Part shown: piece after piece, positions 31,991 through 40,904 of the stretch | Layout: every line of letters begins with the position of its first letter | How positions within the stretch are numbered: the first letter of the stretch is position 1 | Source of the DNA: Verrucomicrobiia bacterium DG1235 | GTDB taxonomy: Bacteria; Verrucomicrobiota; Verrucomicrobiia; Opitutales; Opitutaceae | Reading direction: 5' to 3' | Length of the DNA stretch: 64,000 nt | NCBI GenBank assembly: GCA_000155695.1 | Contig: DS990592.1 | Coordinates: 1,140,232-1,204,231 of the forward strand | The notes under the pieces: generated by a model | The model's input: the letters and a program-made list of their open reading frames with translations, nothing else | Told to the model about the DNA's origin: nothing | The model's database searches: none | Made by a program: the position numbers and the translations under genes

Positions 31991-32287
31991 ATGGATTCGC
32001 TTAGGGTTTAGTTAGCAACTTGCTGAGCAACTCGGGGTGTTTGATAAGAACAGGTACACCAGCAATATAAAAATCGCAAGAATCGATGGGCTCGGATTAA
32101 CACTATACAATAACCCTAATGCCAAAACTCGAAATGCGGAAACCGAGTTGATTTCGGCGCTAAACATTTTTCTGAACGATTCCGTCGATTGAAGGCACGA
32201 TCGATCGCTCACGAATGAGTCAACGCGCATATGGCACAGCAGCCCGAGGAGTTGATATTATCGCAGAAGTGACAATAAGCTTTTGCC

Positions 32288-33103
32288 ATGACCCCCAAAA
32301 TACCCGCACTCGTCCGCCTCATCGCACTCATCGCGTCACTTTCAATCGGATCCATCGCCATCGCTGAGGAATCTACTACGCTGAAATCCTGTGTTTTCGA
32401 CTGGAATACGCGCGTCGAAAAACCAACTGGCGTAGGCATCTACAGAGGAGTCACGGACAAGCCCTCCGAAACGCTTGAGCGCTTCGAGTGCCACATCACC
32501 ACGCTGCACGCGGGAAACGAGTCACACCCGCCCCACCAGCATCCGCAGGAAGAATTCATCATCCTCCAAGAAGGTGAACTCGACGTACACATAAACGGCG
32601 TCGACCATCGCATCGGCGCAGGCGGTATGTTCTTTTTCGCATCCTACGATTGGCATGCGGTTCACAATGTAGGCGACGGACCAGCCACCTACCTCGTTTT
32701 CAACTACGAAAGCGGCGAAACGCGCAAGGTCCGACGAGAACCTGCTGCCAACTGGGCCCCGAAAACTGCGCTCGCTTCAGCCGTGTTTCCATGGAGCGAC
32801 GGCAATGGCGCTCGAGAGTTTTTCAATTCGCCAACCGTCACTCTCAACAACCTCAAAGGGGCGATTACCCAATTGGCCCCCGGAGAGAACTCCGCGAAAT
32901 CTACCAGTAATCCAGCGGCGACCGTTCTTGCCGTACGCGACGGAGAACTCGACGTCACTATCAACGGCGAACACAGCAAAATCGGCCGCGGATCCATTGT
33001 CTTCATAAGCTCCAACGATAAGCATACTCTAAGCAACTCTGGAGACAGCGACACGGTCTACTACGTTTTTCAAATGACCACGGACAAAACGCCGAAAAGC
33101 TGA
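32288..33103 (+). CDS. Exported double-cupin protein
   Basis: The 271-residue protein has a signal peptide (LVRLIALIASLSIGSIAIA, about 8-26) and two cupin domains. The first has the metal-site motif H-P-P-H-Q-H-P-Q-E-E-F (about 80-90) and the second motif AGGMFFFASYDWHAVHNVGDG. The second domain (about 180-268) has lost the first-motif histidines and keeps IGRGSIVFISSNDKHTLSNSGDS. The substrate is unknown; sugar or small-metabolite binding is plausible. Confidence 0.85.
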   Translation: MTPKIPALVRLIALIASLSIGSIAIAEESTTLKSCVFDWNTRVEKPTGVGIYRGVTDKPSETLERFECHITTLHAGNESHPPHQHPQEEFIILQEGELDVHINGVDHRIGAGGMFFFASYDWHAVHNVGDGPATYLVFNYESGETRKVRREPAANWAPKTALASAVFPWSDGNGAREFFNSPTVTLNNLKGAITQLAPGENSAKSTSNPAATVLAVRDGELDVTINGEHSKIGRGSIVFISSNDKHTLSNSGDSDTVYYVFQMTTDKTPKS

Positions 33104-33567
33104 GAGCTAAGCAAGCGAAGCTATTGATAAGTCAACTTGAGAAGCCTACCCTCCCGGCAAGAAGAGCTTCCAAAAGCTCGGAGAGCTGCTTCCTAGCCCC
33201 CGCCTACCGGAGTTACTAACAAACGCAAGACATCCTACTATCCGGTGACAATGACGGTACGTTAGTCGTACCTTGCCCGCATAGAGATACGCAATCATCC
33301 GCGGTCCTCCCGCTTGCGTGAGAGACATCAGCCTTAAAATCTGAGTCAAAGCAACCCAGCTTCGCTCTCATACAGTCTCGTTGACTGCAAAAACGAAATA
33401 AAGATTCCTCGCCGCAAGCAGCGGGATTTGAAAAACAGTTTAATTAGGCTTGGGACAGCGCCCAGCCCTACCTTTTCGACAAGCACAAAGGTAGGGTCCG
33501 GTTGCCACCCCGGACCTAGCGTCGCAAGCGACAGAGTATTGGACCCTAACCGAATAAACCGAGCGCC
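33104..33567. other. Intergenic region with a strong hairpin
   Basis: These 464 bases lie between convergent genes. No gene is seen. Near the right end a stem GGTCCGG (33495-33501) / CCGGACC (33510-33516) with an 8-base loop follows GGTAGG; such GC hairpins resemble dispersed intergenic palindromes. Neither side has a T run of terminator type. Confidence 0.5.
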
Positions 33568-34545
33568 TCACTCATTGAACTTTCGACTGCTCGACGCCGC
33601 GGCAGTCGGAAAGTCCGCAGGCATTTCAGCCTGGGTGACGTCTCCCGTGGCCGCCCATTCTGCCCCGCGCTGAAAACTCACGATGAAGCCAACACTCTCC
33701 AAGGAATAGTCTGTGTGGCCTAGCGTTGTATGAAAAACTCGCCCTTCCTCGTAGTCGATCGTCATGAGCGTGGGCTCATGACGCCCCGTACCGCGCTGAT
33801 CCGGCGACGAATAAGCGGTAGCAAGTATCGTCACGTTTTCCGCTGGACCTCGCAAGCGATCGTACAACTCGTCCTTCGTGTGCATCCAAAGCTCTGGCAT
33901 GCCTCGCGTTATCGGATGGTCCTTTTCCCGTATCATAACTTGAAATACATGTTGCGGACCATGACTTCCGCCTCTGCCGGGAGCAGTGTCGCGAACTAAC
34001 GTTCCCGCGTCATCGTAATACAAATACGGGCCGCTTTTCTCATCCCGCTCTCCCCAACCACCTAGGCCTATCATGCGATTGTACGCCTCCCACTCGGGAA
34101 ACGCATTATCAGCAGCGTGCACGACCACGAGCCCGCCTCCGCCGCTTACATAGTCTTCAAACGCTTCCTGCGTCTCGCTCGGCCAGTCAGCCGTCTGCCA
34201 GCCAAAATTTGATACGACAAGATCGTATGCTCCAAAGTTTGGCTTGAACTCCGGATCGCTCTTCGGGTCAGGCAAATCCCTTACATCCTCGAATCCAACA
34301 ACTGGATACTTATCCAGCCAATCCTTACCTCGCCAAGTATACTGAGTCCGGTAAACATCGACTTCGAAAAGCCCAGTCTCTTCCAAATAGTGAGCCATCA
34401 TCGCCGTAGACTTTGGCCATATCACGTGGTTATTTTGACCGTCGATAATCAATGCCTTCAACTGCGGAACAGCAGAACATGCTCCGATACTGTAGATCAT
34501 GATACCAAAAAAGAGCAACAAGCGGGATAATGACTTCATTCGCAA
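33568..34545 (-). CDS. Exported ThuA-domain protein
   Basis: The 325-residue protein has a signal peptide (LLLFFGIMIYSIGACSA) and the ThuA fold, a glutamine-amidotransferase-like domain: KALIIDGQNNHVIWPKSTAMMAHYLEE, YDLVVSNFGWQTADWPSETQEAFEDYVSGGGGLVVVHAADNAFPEW, RVFHTTLGHTDYSLES. Secreted ThuA proteins are frequent in Verrucomicrobia and Planctomycetes and are linked to sugar degradation; the substrate is unknown. Confidence 0.87.
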   Translation of the reverse strand: MRMKSLSRLLLFFGIMIYSIGACSAVPQLKALIIDGQNNHVIWPKSTAMMAHYLEETGLFEVDVYRTQYTWRGKDWLDKYPVVGFEDVRDLPDPKSDPEFKPNFGAYDLVVSNFGWQTADWPSETQEAFEDYVSGGGGLVVVHAADNAFPEWEAYNRMIGLGGWGERDEKSGPYLYYDDAGTLVRDTAPGRGGSHGPQHVFQVMIREKDHPITRGMPELWMHTKDELYDRLRGPAENVTILATAYSSPDQRGTGRHEPTLMTIDYEEGRVFHTTLGHTDYSLESVGFIVSFQRGAEWAATGDVTQAEMPADFPTAAASSSRKFNE

Positions 34546-34615
34546 TAGTGTGTCCGGCGACGCCGCAATGTCTACGAGGATTTTGCTGAAACCAGCCCAG
34601 CCCGAACTCGCGCCT

Positions 34616-35386
34616 TCAAAAATGAAGATGCTTTATAGTATCACCGTTATTGATTAATTGCTCCAAGGCTTCGATACCGATATTCAAGTGCCGTTCGACG
34701 TATTCTCGATCCACTATCCTATCACTGTCCGCAGTCTTTATTCCCTCCGACAACATGGGTTGATCGGAGACTAGCAGAAGCGCTCCACAAGGAATTTCGT
34801 TGGCGAAACTTGCCACGAAAATCGTAGCCGTCTCCATATCGACCGCTATCGCACGCGTCTTTTTCAAGTATTCCTTAAACCCCACATCGTGCTCCCACAC
34901 GCGACGATTAGTCGTGTAGACCGTACCCGTCCAATAATCGAAACCGTTGTCGCGGATCGTAGTGGAGATCGCTTTTTGAAGGGCGAAAGCTGGCAAGGCC
35001 GGCACTTCGGGCGGCATGTAGTCATCGCTCGTCCCTTCCCCGCGAATCGCAGCAATAGGCAAAATAAACGACCCAATATTCGCAACGTGCTTCACGCCAC
35101 CACACTTCCCCAAAAACAACACGCCTTTGGGTTTAACCGCTGTCAGCAGATCCACAATCGTCGCCGCTGAAGGGCTGCCTATTCCAAAATTCACAATGCT
35201 TATCTCGCCCGCCGTCGCGCAGGACATCGGTTTTCCGATTCCCTTAACCTCTACATCATAACGCTTGGCAAACATCTCCAAATACTGCCCGAAATTGCAG
35301 AGAAGAACATAGTCGCCAAACTCTTCCAGCTTCATCCCCGTGTAACGAGGCAACCAATTGTCTACAATTTCCTTCTTCGTATTCAT
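34616..35386 (-). CDS. amn: AMP nucleosidase
   Basis: The 256-residue protein belongs to the nucleoside-phosphorylase superfamily and matches the short AMP nucleosidase form known from Bacteroidetes-type bacteria: GIGSPSAATIVDLLTAVKPKGVLFLGKCGG, IGSFILPIAAIRGEGTSDDYMPPEVPALPAF, and AVDMETATIFVASFANEIPCGALLLVSDQPM with the catalytic Glu/Asp region. It splits AMP into adenine and ribose 5-phosphate. It has no signal peptide and is cytoplasmic. It lies head-to-tail with the HtrA gene upstream, about 50 bases apart. Confidence 0.85.
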   Translation of the reverse strand: MNTKKEIVDNWLPRYTGMKLEEFGDYVLLCNFGQYLEMFAKRYDVEVKGIGKPMSCATAGEISIVNFGIGSPSAATIVDLLTAVKPKGVLFLGKCGGVKHVANIGSFILPIAAIRGEGTSDDYMPPEVPALPAFALQKAISTTIRDNGFDYWTGTVYTTNRRVWEHDVGFKEYLKKTRAIAVDMETATIFVASFANEIPCGALLLVSDQPMLSEGIKTADSDRIVDREYVERHLNIGIEALEQLINNGDTIKHLHF

Positions 35387-35436
35387 AATGGCTTCAGTGT
35401 GTATCTATTCGTCATCCTTGGCGTTTTTACCACAAA

Positions 35437-36561
35437 CTAAATCCGTACCAATGCGATATTGACCGTATACTGCTGCCCGTCTCGGTAAAAGACGATCTCC
35501 ACAACATCGCCAGCTCGCTTCAGATCGAAGGCATGATACAAGTCGTCGACATTGCGAATCGGCTGACCGTCGATCGCCTGTATTATATCTCCCAATACAA
35601 TCCTTCCCGTCTGCCGATCGAAACTCAAACTCCGCAACCCCGCTTCGTCCGCAGGAGAGTCCGCATAAACCTCGCGCAGCATCACGCCCGACAATCCAAG
35701 CCGCCGTGTTATGGTACCATCTGGCACGATTGAAACGCCGATGCCCGAGCGGATCGGCTGACCATACTGAATGATCTGACCGACAATTCTAGAGATCGTA
35801 TTCGAAGGCACCGCAAAACCGATTCCTGTCGAATTCCGCAAAATAAGCGTATTCATCCCTATCAGCCGACCGTGGCTATCGAGGAGCGGACCGCCGGAAT
35901 TGCCTGGGTTGATTGCCGCATCCGTCTGTATCATATCGCGAATCGTCACATCCTTCACGATCGAAGCCATGCTTCGGCCAAGGGCCGAGATCGTCCCCAC
36001 TGTTAAGGTGTGGTCTAAGCCAAACGGATTGCCAATCGCCACGCTCTTCTGCCCGACGATGATATCCGCCGAGTCCGCCACGACCTCGCCAAGAGGCGTG
36101 ACATTCGTATCCAAAAGATCGATCTTGAGTACCGCCAAGTCCTTGCTCGGCTCTTCGCCGACCTTCTTCGCCTCGTAAGTATTGCCGTCGATCAAAGTCA
36201 CTGCAATGCGACTCGCCCCCTGGACCACATGATAGTTGGTGACGATGTGACCGGACCTATCCCAGAGAAACCCCGAACCTGACCCCTGCGATACCTCGGA
36301 AACATTCCAGGTACGCCGATCAAACTGGGTTTGAATATTGTAGACGAAAACGACCGCTGGAGACGCATTCTGGAAAATCTCAATCGTGTTCCTCTCATCC
36401 GTCAGCAATTCACCGTCTCCAGGCAAGGCCGGCGTATCCACTCGCAATACCACTCCATTGTTGTCGAACACCTTTCGTGCGATGTAGGTTATCGTAAACA
36501 AAGCCGCCGCAAAAACGAACAATGGGAGGACGAAGCGATAAGGATTGCGGTGTTCAGGCAT
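35437..36561 (-). CDS. HtrA/DegS-type S1C serine protease
   Basis: The 374-residue protein has an N-terminal membrane anchor (FVLPLFVFAAALFTITYIA, about 10-28), a trypsin-like domain with the triad H111 (TNYHVVQG), D141 (SKDLAVLKID) and S222 (NPGNSGGPL), and one C-terminal PDZ domain (about 280-372, GIGVSIVPDGTITRRLGLSGVMLREVYADSPADEAGL). A membrane anchor with one PDZ is the DegS-like form, which degrades or senses misfolded proteins in the periplasm. Confidence 0.92.
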   Translation of the reverse strand: MPEHRNPYRFVLPLFVFAAALFTITYIARKVFDNNGVVLRVDTPALPGDGELLTDERNTIEIFQNASPAVVFVYNIQTQFDRRTWNVSEVSQGSGSGFLWDRSGHIVTNYHVVQGASRIAVTLIDGNTYEAKKVGEEPSKDLAVLKIDLLDTNVTPLGEVVADSADIIVGQKSVAIGNPFGLDHTLTVGTISALGRSMASIVKDVTIRDMIQTDAAINPGNSGGPLLDSHGRLIGMNTLILRNSTGIGFAVPSNTISRIVGQIIQYGQPIRSGIGVSIVPDGTITRRLGLSGVMLREVYADSPADEAGLRSLSFDRQTGRIVLGDIIQAIDGQPIRNVDDLYHAFDLKRAGDVVEIVFYRDGQQYTVNIALVRI

Positions 36562-36628
36562 GAGACGGCTTTTACGTGATTGATTTTTGGTTACAATTTC
36601 GCTCCTAACTGGGCCTCACAAAACTCGC

Positions 36629-37021
36629 CTAGCTTTTGCGCTGAAGCAAGTCCCAACGGTTTTCATAAATGTCCTCGAAGACTGCGACAGTCGCGTACTC
36701 CTCTTCCCTCGGTTCCTCGCAGAAAGTGACGCCTCGCGACCGATAGTTTTCATAATCCCGCCAAAAGTCATCCGTCTCCAAAAAGAGAAAAACACGCCCA
36801 CCTGACTGACGGCCAATCGCCCTGCTCTCAAACTCGTTCTTCGCCTTCGCCAGCAGGATGCTCGTCTCACTAGATCCGCGAGGAGCAACTCTCACCCACC
36901 GTTTTTCAGGACTCAATCGAGTGTCTTCGACTAAGCTAAACCCAAGCGTGCCTACGTAGAAGGCAATGGCCTCATCGTAGTCCCGGACAAGCAAGCTCAT
37001 GCAGTTTAGAATCTGTCTCAT
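36629..37021 (-). CDS. VOC-family (glyoxalase-like) protein
   Basis: The 130-residue protein starting at MRQILNCMSLLVRDYDEAIAFYVGTLGFSLVEDTR fits one vicinal-oxygen-chelate module, with the metal-ligand positions near the VRDYDEAIAFY start and the terminal AVFEDIYENRWDLLQ. Its reaction is unknown. A longer frame back to 37144 would overlap the divergent Fur gene; the ATG at 37021 fits the family's usual start, so I use it. Confidence 0.83.
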   Translation of the reverse strand: MRQILNCMSLLVRDYDEAIAFYVGTLGFSLVEDTRLSPEKRWVRVAPRGSSETSILLAKAKNEFESRAIGRQSGGRVFLFLETDDFWRDYENYRSRGVTFCEEPREEEYATVAVFEDIYENRWDLLQRKS

Positions 37022-37133
37022 GGTTGGCTTTTCGAGACTGTCGCTACTATCCGCTAAGTCCAGCTTGAGCATTAGCCGCATGTTTTTGAGTTGTGACAAC
37101 CCACGGCTAGAGTAGCGTCGACACGTCTTAAAA

Positions 37134-37559
37134 ATGGAAAGCACAAACCAACATTACGATGAGGCGATCTCGTCGCTGAAGCGCGAACGGTACCGAATCA
37201 CCGAACCGCGCAAAGCCCTGCTGCGTCTGCTTATCGAGGCCGAGAAGCCTCTCAGCGCCGAAGAAGCGCACGCCGCCCTCGGAGCGGATTGCTACGACCT
37301 CGTCACCGTCTACCGCAACCTCGAGACCTTCGACTCCGCCGGCATCGCAACTCGTATCCCAACCGAAGCGGGTAAGTCCCTCTACGAGCTCAACGCGGAG
37401 GAGCATCACCACCACCACATCATCTGTCGCAAGTGCCACAAGGCGGAACGACTCGATCACTGCGAAATCGAGAAACTGGAAACCCTCGCCACAAAACTAG
37501 GTTTCACCGAAGTGACCCATGTGCTCGAGCTCTACGGAGTTTGCGACGACTGCCGCTAG
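37134..37559 (+). CDS. Fur-family metal-dependent transcription regulator
   Basis: The 141-residue protein has the Fur winged helix (YRITEPRKALLRLLIEAEKPLSAEEAHAAL...DLVTVYRNLETFDSAGI), the metal-binding EEHHHHH segment (91-95), and two Cys pairs C98-x2-C101 and C137-x2-C140 for structural zinc. Whether it is Fur, Zur or PerR cannot be told from these motifs. It is divergent from the VOC gene and convergent with the HDOD gene. The TonB receptor at 41952 could be a target but shows no clear box. Confidence 0.9.
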   Translation: MESTNQHYDEAISSLKRERYRITEPRKALLRLLIEAEKPLSAEEAHAALGADCYDLVTVYRNLETFDSAGIATRIPTEAGKSLYELNAEEHHHHHIICRKCHKAERLDHCEIEKLETLATKLGFTEVTHVLELYGVCDDCR

Positions 37560-37565
37560 GACGCC

Positions 37566-38531
37566 TCAACAGGTCAGGATGGTGTCCGCAGATACGGCAA
37601 CTTCTTCCACCCGATCTACGAATTCCCCTATCAGATCTACGCTCAAGCCGGACCGCTTCCATACTTCCTCAAACATCACCGGCCTGAAGGCAGTCGGCGA
37701 ATGACTGCCGCAAACGCTGCAAATGTAGTCCGCGACATAGACGAGATCTACCAGCGGGTAGAACAGACGCCGCTTCAACTCGAGCGGATGATGGTGGAAG
37801 CCTGCCACGCACTGAAGCTCCTCGGGAAGCCCCCACTTCTTGAACAAAATTCTCCCCACGTCCTGATGAGAAAACCCAAAAGTCTGAAGCTCGACTTCCT
37901 GCACCGGCAAGCCCTCGCAAATCGAAATATCCATGATGCGCATCATCTCTTCCGGAAAGCCCTGAATCAGAGCCAGCATCCCGATGTCGTGCAATAAGCC
38001 AGCCGTGTAGAGCATTTTGCGGTCCACCACAGATTTTAGAAGACGCGGACCGACTTCAAAAATGTCTTCGGTGATGATCGCCACCGACAGGCTGCGACGC
38101 CAATAGCTGTTAATATCGAAATTCGCGTGGCTGATGTTCACCTGCTTAATGATCCCAAGAGCTAGCGAGCTTTCGACGACTTTTCGCAGACCGATCTTTT
38201 GGGCCGCCTCTTCAATGGTGCCCACCTGCTCTCCGCTGTTGTTGTAGAGTGAGGAGTTCGCGAGCTTCAGCAAACTCGCCGCCAGCTCCGCGTCCTTGCG
38301 AGCGACAGCCACCACATCTTCGATATCGGAATGCGGATCATTGGCGATGCGTCGCAACTGCATGAATGAATCCGGCAAATTCGCCAGCGAAAACCCCGAG
38401 GTAAGAAAGTCTATGACATCCTGCTTGGTCATTTCGGCAGCTCTCCATCGCTTCTGAGCATAATCGAAACTGGGCCATGGCCTGGAACGAGAATATTTGG
38501 CACCTTCGAGAAGCTCAAAGAGTGGGGGCAT
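37566..38531 (-). CDS. HDOD-domain signalling protein
   Basis: The 321-residue protein has an HDOD domain (about 45-255): LPDSFMQLRRIANDPHSDIEDVVAVARKDAELAASLLKLANSSLYNNSGEQVGTIEEAAQKIGLRKVVESSLALGI, then LYTAGLLHDIGMLALIQGF. HDOD is an HD-GYP relative that lost catalysis and acts in signalling or gene control. The first 30 residues before MTKQDVIDFL could be an over-long start; the ATG at MTKQ would give 288 residues. Confidence 0.87.
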   Translation of the reverse strand: MPPLFELLEGAKYSRSRPWPSFDYAQKRWRAAEMTKQDVIDFLTSGFSLANLPDSFMQLRRIANDPHSDIEDVVAVARKDAELAASLLKLANSSLYNNSGEQVGTIEEAAQKIGLRKVVESSLALGIIKQVNISHANFDINSYWRRSLSVAIITEDIFEVGPRLLKSVVDRKMLYTAGLLHDIGMLALIQGFPEEMMRIMDISICEGLPVQEVELQTFGFSHQDVGRILFKKWGLPEELQCVAGFHHHPLELKRRLFYPLVDLVYVADYICSVCGSHSPTAFRPVMFEEVWKRSGLSVDLIGEFVDRVEEVAVSADTILTC

Positions 38532-38819
38532 ATTTGACTATCGGTGATTCGTGTGGCGATCATCGTTATTAGTTGGATTGAGTCGTATAATTAGTAGAAC
38601 CACTAAAAAGCGGCTTCATACTGTTACGGATTCTACTCGGTACGACTAAGAGGAATACCGTAGATTTCAACGTTCCCACACCGATTTAGCACTTAATAGT
38701 CAAAACCTCGGGAGAAAGTAGGACTCCTCTAGGGAATAAACCTCGGACAATGAAAACAAAGCCGCCCTAGTCGGCCTGAAGGCATCTCCACCAGAAACTC
38801 AACCCAACCCCTCCTTTCG
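38532..38819. other. Intergenic region, no gene seen
   Basis: This is the interval between the HDOD start and the leuA terminator. It probably holds the promoter of the HDOD gene. No RNA gene, repeat or reading frame is supported. Confidence 0.5.
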
Positions 38820-38852
38820 AAAAAAAGGCCCGAACACAAAGTCCGAGCCTTT
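38820..38852 (-). terminator. Rho-independent terminator of leuA
   Basis: On the minus strand, AGGCTCGGAC pairs with GTTCGGGCCT around a short loop and is followed by seven T. It lies 27 bases beyond the leuA stop. Confidence 0.8.
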
Positions 38853-38878
38853 CTGAAAAGATAATACGCTATCGAACG

Positions 38879-40546
38879 CTAGGCGTTCACCAGTCGGTTC
38901 AAGGCGCTGACCACCCCGCGAATCGAGGCCATGGAGATATTCGTATCGACCCCCGCTCCAAAGCGCGTCGCGCCAGTCGGCCCCTTGAGCTCGATGTAGG
39001 AAACCGCCTTCGACTTCGCGCCCTTCTCCAGCGAATGCTCGCTGTAAGAGAGAAGCTCGAAGTCAGAATATCCAATACTCGCGAGCGAATCAACGAAAGC
39101 CGCGATCGGACCGTTCCCGGTTCCGCGAAGATTCAAAGACTCGCCATTGTGGCGGACAACCGCCCAACCTTCGACCGTGTCGTCGTCTAGACGCTCCGAC
39201 CGGTACTCGATCACGTCAAGCGGCTCCCGAATTTGGATGTACTCGTTCTGGAAACACTCGTAGACACCTTGCGGAGTGATTTCATCGCCGGTCGTGTCGG
39301 CCACGGCATTGACCGACTTGCCGAGCTCCTTGTGCATCGCCTTCGGCATGTTGAAGCCGTATTCCTTCTCCATGATGTAGGCCACCCCGCCCTTGCCGGA
39401 CTGGGAATTGATGCGAATGATCGCTCGATAGTTTCTGCCAAGATCCTTCGGATCGATCGTCAAATACGGCACCTGCCAAAGGGCCTTCTCGTCTGCTGGC
39501 ATCTGAGCGAAGCCTTTCTTGATCGCGTCCTGATGAGAACCGGAAAACGCGGTGAAAACCAAGTCCCCCCCATACGGCGAACGCGGCGGCACCTCCATCT
39601 TCGTCACACGCTCGTACACCTCGCGGATGTCGTTCAAATTCGAGAAATCGAGCTGCGGATCCAAGCCTTGCGTGTACATATTCAAGGCCACGATCACGAT
39701 ATCCAAGTTTCCAGTACGCTCCCCGTTTCCAAAAAGCGTCCCTTCCACTCGATCCGCGCCAGCCATCAGCCCAAGCTCAGTTGCAGCGACGCCCGTGCCC
39801 CGATCGTTATGCGTATGCAAACTGATGATCACGCTATCTCTGCGAGAGAACTTGCGGCAAAACCACTCGATCTGGTCCGCGTGCACGTTTGGCGTGAAAA
39901 GCTCCACCGTTGCGGGCAGATTCAAAATCATTTTCCGCTCGGGCGTCGGCTCCCAGACATCCGCTACCGCTTCGCAGCACTCGAGCGAGAACTCCAGCTC
40001 CGTGTCCGAAAAGCTCTCCGGCGAGTACTGGAGCACGATATCCGTATCAGGTAAAGTCGGCGCCAACTCTTTCACGAGCTTGGCTCCCTCGATCGCGATA
40101 TCGCGAATCTCCTCCTTGCTGGACCCGAAAACCACCCGACGCTGCAAGGGATTCGTGGAATTGTAGATATGCACAATCGCCTTCTTAACGCCTTCGAGCG
40201 ATTCGAAGGTGCGGCGGATCAAATGCTCCCGACACTGCACGAGCACCTGCACCGTCACATCGTCCGGTATCAAATTGTCAGATACCAGACGGCGGAGAAA
40301 TGCGAACTCCGTCTCCGAGGCCGAAGGAAAACCAACTTCGATCTCCTTGAAGCCAATCGCCACCAACGTATTGAATAGCTCCACCTTTTCGTCGACGCTC
40401 ATCGGGATCGCGAGAGCCTGATTTCCATCGCGTAGGTCTACGCTGCACCAGGTAGGGGCCTTGTCGATTGTACGACTTGGCCATTGGCGATCCGGCAGAT
40501 CGATTACCGGAAACGGTCGGTATTTGCTGATTGGCGGTTTTTGCAT
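38879..40546 (-). CDS. leuA: 2-isopropylmalate synthase
   Basis: The protein (555 residues from the ATG at 40546) begins MQKPPISKYRPFPVIDLPDRQWPSRTIDKAPTWCSVDLRDGNQAL, the usual start of the long-form LeuA, with the metal-binding Asp in DLRDGNQ and HTHNDRGTG (about 285). The C-terminal regulatory domain (TRFGAGVDTNISMASIRGVVSALNRL) is present. It condenses acetyl-CoA with 2-oxoisovalerate, the first step of leucine synthesis. A longer in-frame stretch from a TTG at 40600 exists but is leader-like. No other leu gene is nearby. Confidence 0.95.
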   Translation of the reverse strand: MQKPPISKYRPFPVIDLPDRQWPSRTIDKAPTWCSVDLRDGNQALAIPMSVDEKVELFNTLVAIGFKEIEVGFPSASETEFAFLRRLVSDNLIPDDVTVQVLVQCREHLIRRTFESLEGVKKAIVHIYNSTNPLQRRVVFGSSKEEIRDIAIEGAKLVKELAPTLPDTDIVLQYSPESFSDTELEFSLECCEAVADVWEPTPERKMILNLPATVELFTPNVHADQIEWFCRKFSRRDSVIISLHTHNDRGTGVAATELGLMAGADRVEGTLFGNGERTGNLDIVIVALNMYTQGLDPQLDFSNLNDIREVYERVTKMEVPPRSPYGGDLVFTAFSGSHQDAIKKGFAQMPADEKALWQVPYLTIDPKDLGRNYRAIIRINSQSGKGGVAYIMEKEYGFNMPKAMHKELGKSVNAVADTTGDEITPQGVYECFQNEYIQIREPLDVIEYRSERLDDDTVEGWAVVRHNGESLNLRGTGNGPIAAFVDSLASIGYSDFELLSYSEHSLEKGAKSKAVSYIELKGPTGATRFGAGVDTNISMASIRGVVSALNRLVNA

Positions 40547-40904
40547 GGCATTTATTCGGTTGAGAACACGAAGTCCAATAAGGGGAAGGGGCAATCCCAA
40601 AAATGCCGGGTCAATACGCTGTGTAAGCTATTTGCGCGTCGCCACTTGCGCGACGCGAAACCAATGAGTACGTCCCGACAGCCCCTTATCCTTACGCGAG
40701 GAGAAGGCTGTCTAGCTTGCTAAGTCGTAGCGTGGGTTGGACGTTCAGGTTCATTTAGTACGAGCAAAAGAACCCCTCCGCCCCACCCTGTCAAGGGTCA
40801 TGACGCCTTCGCAAACCACACGCTATACTGTGAGAACGCCCAATTTGGCGCGCCCCCTCAGCAAAGGGTTTACTCAGCGAAACTCCCCACTATCGTCCTC
40901 ACCC
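40547..40904. other. Divergent leuA / aldo-keto reductase intergenic region
   Basis: These 358 bases hold the leuA leader and both promoters. A hairpin with 8-bp arms CGCGTCGC (40635-40642) and GCGACGCG (40650-40657) sits in the leuA leader. Next to leuA an in-frame TTG stretch (40547-40600) reads with five Leu codons in its first 13. No gene is seen. Confidence 0.5.
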
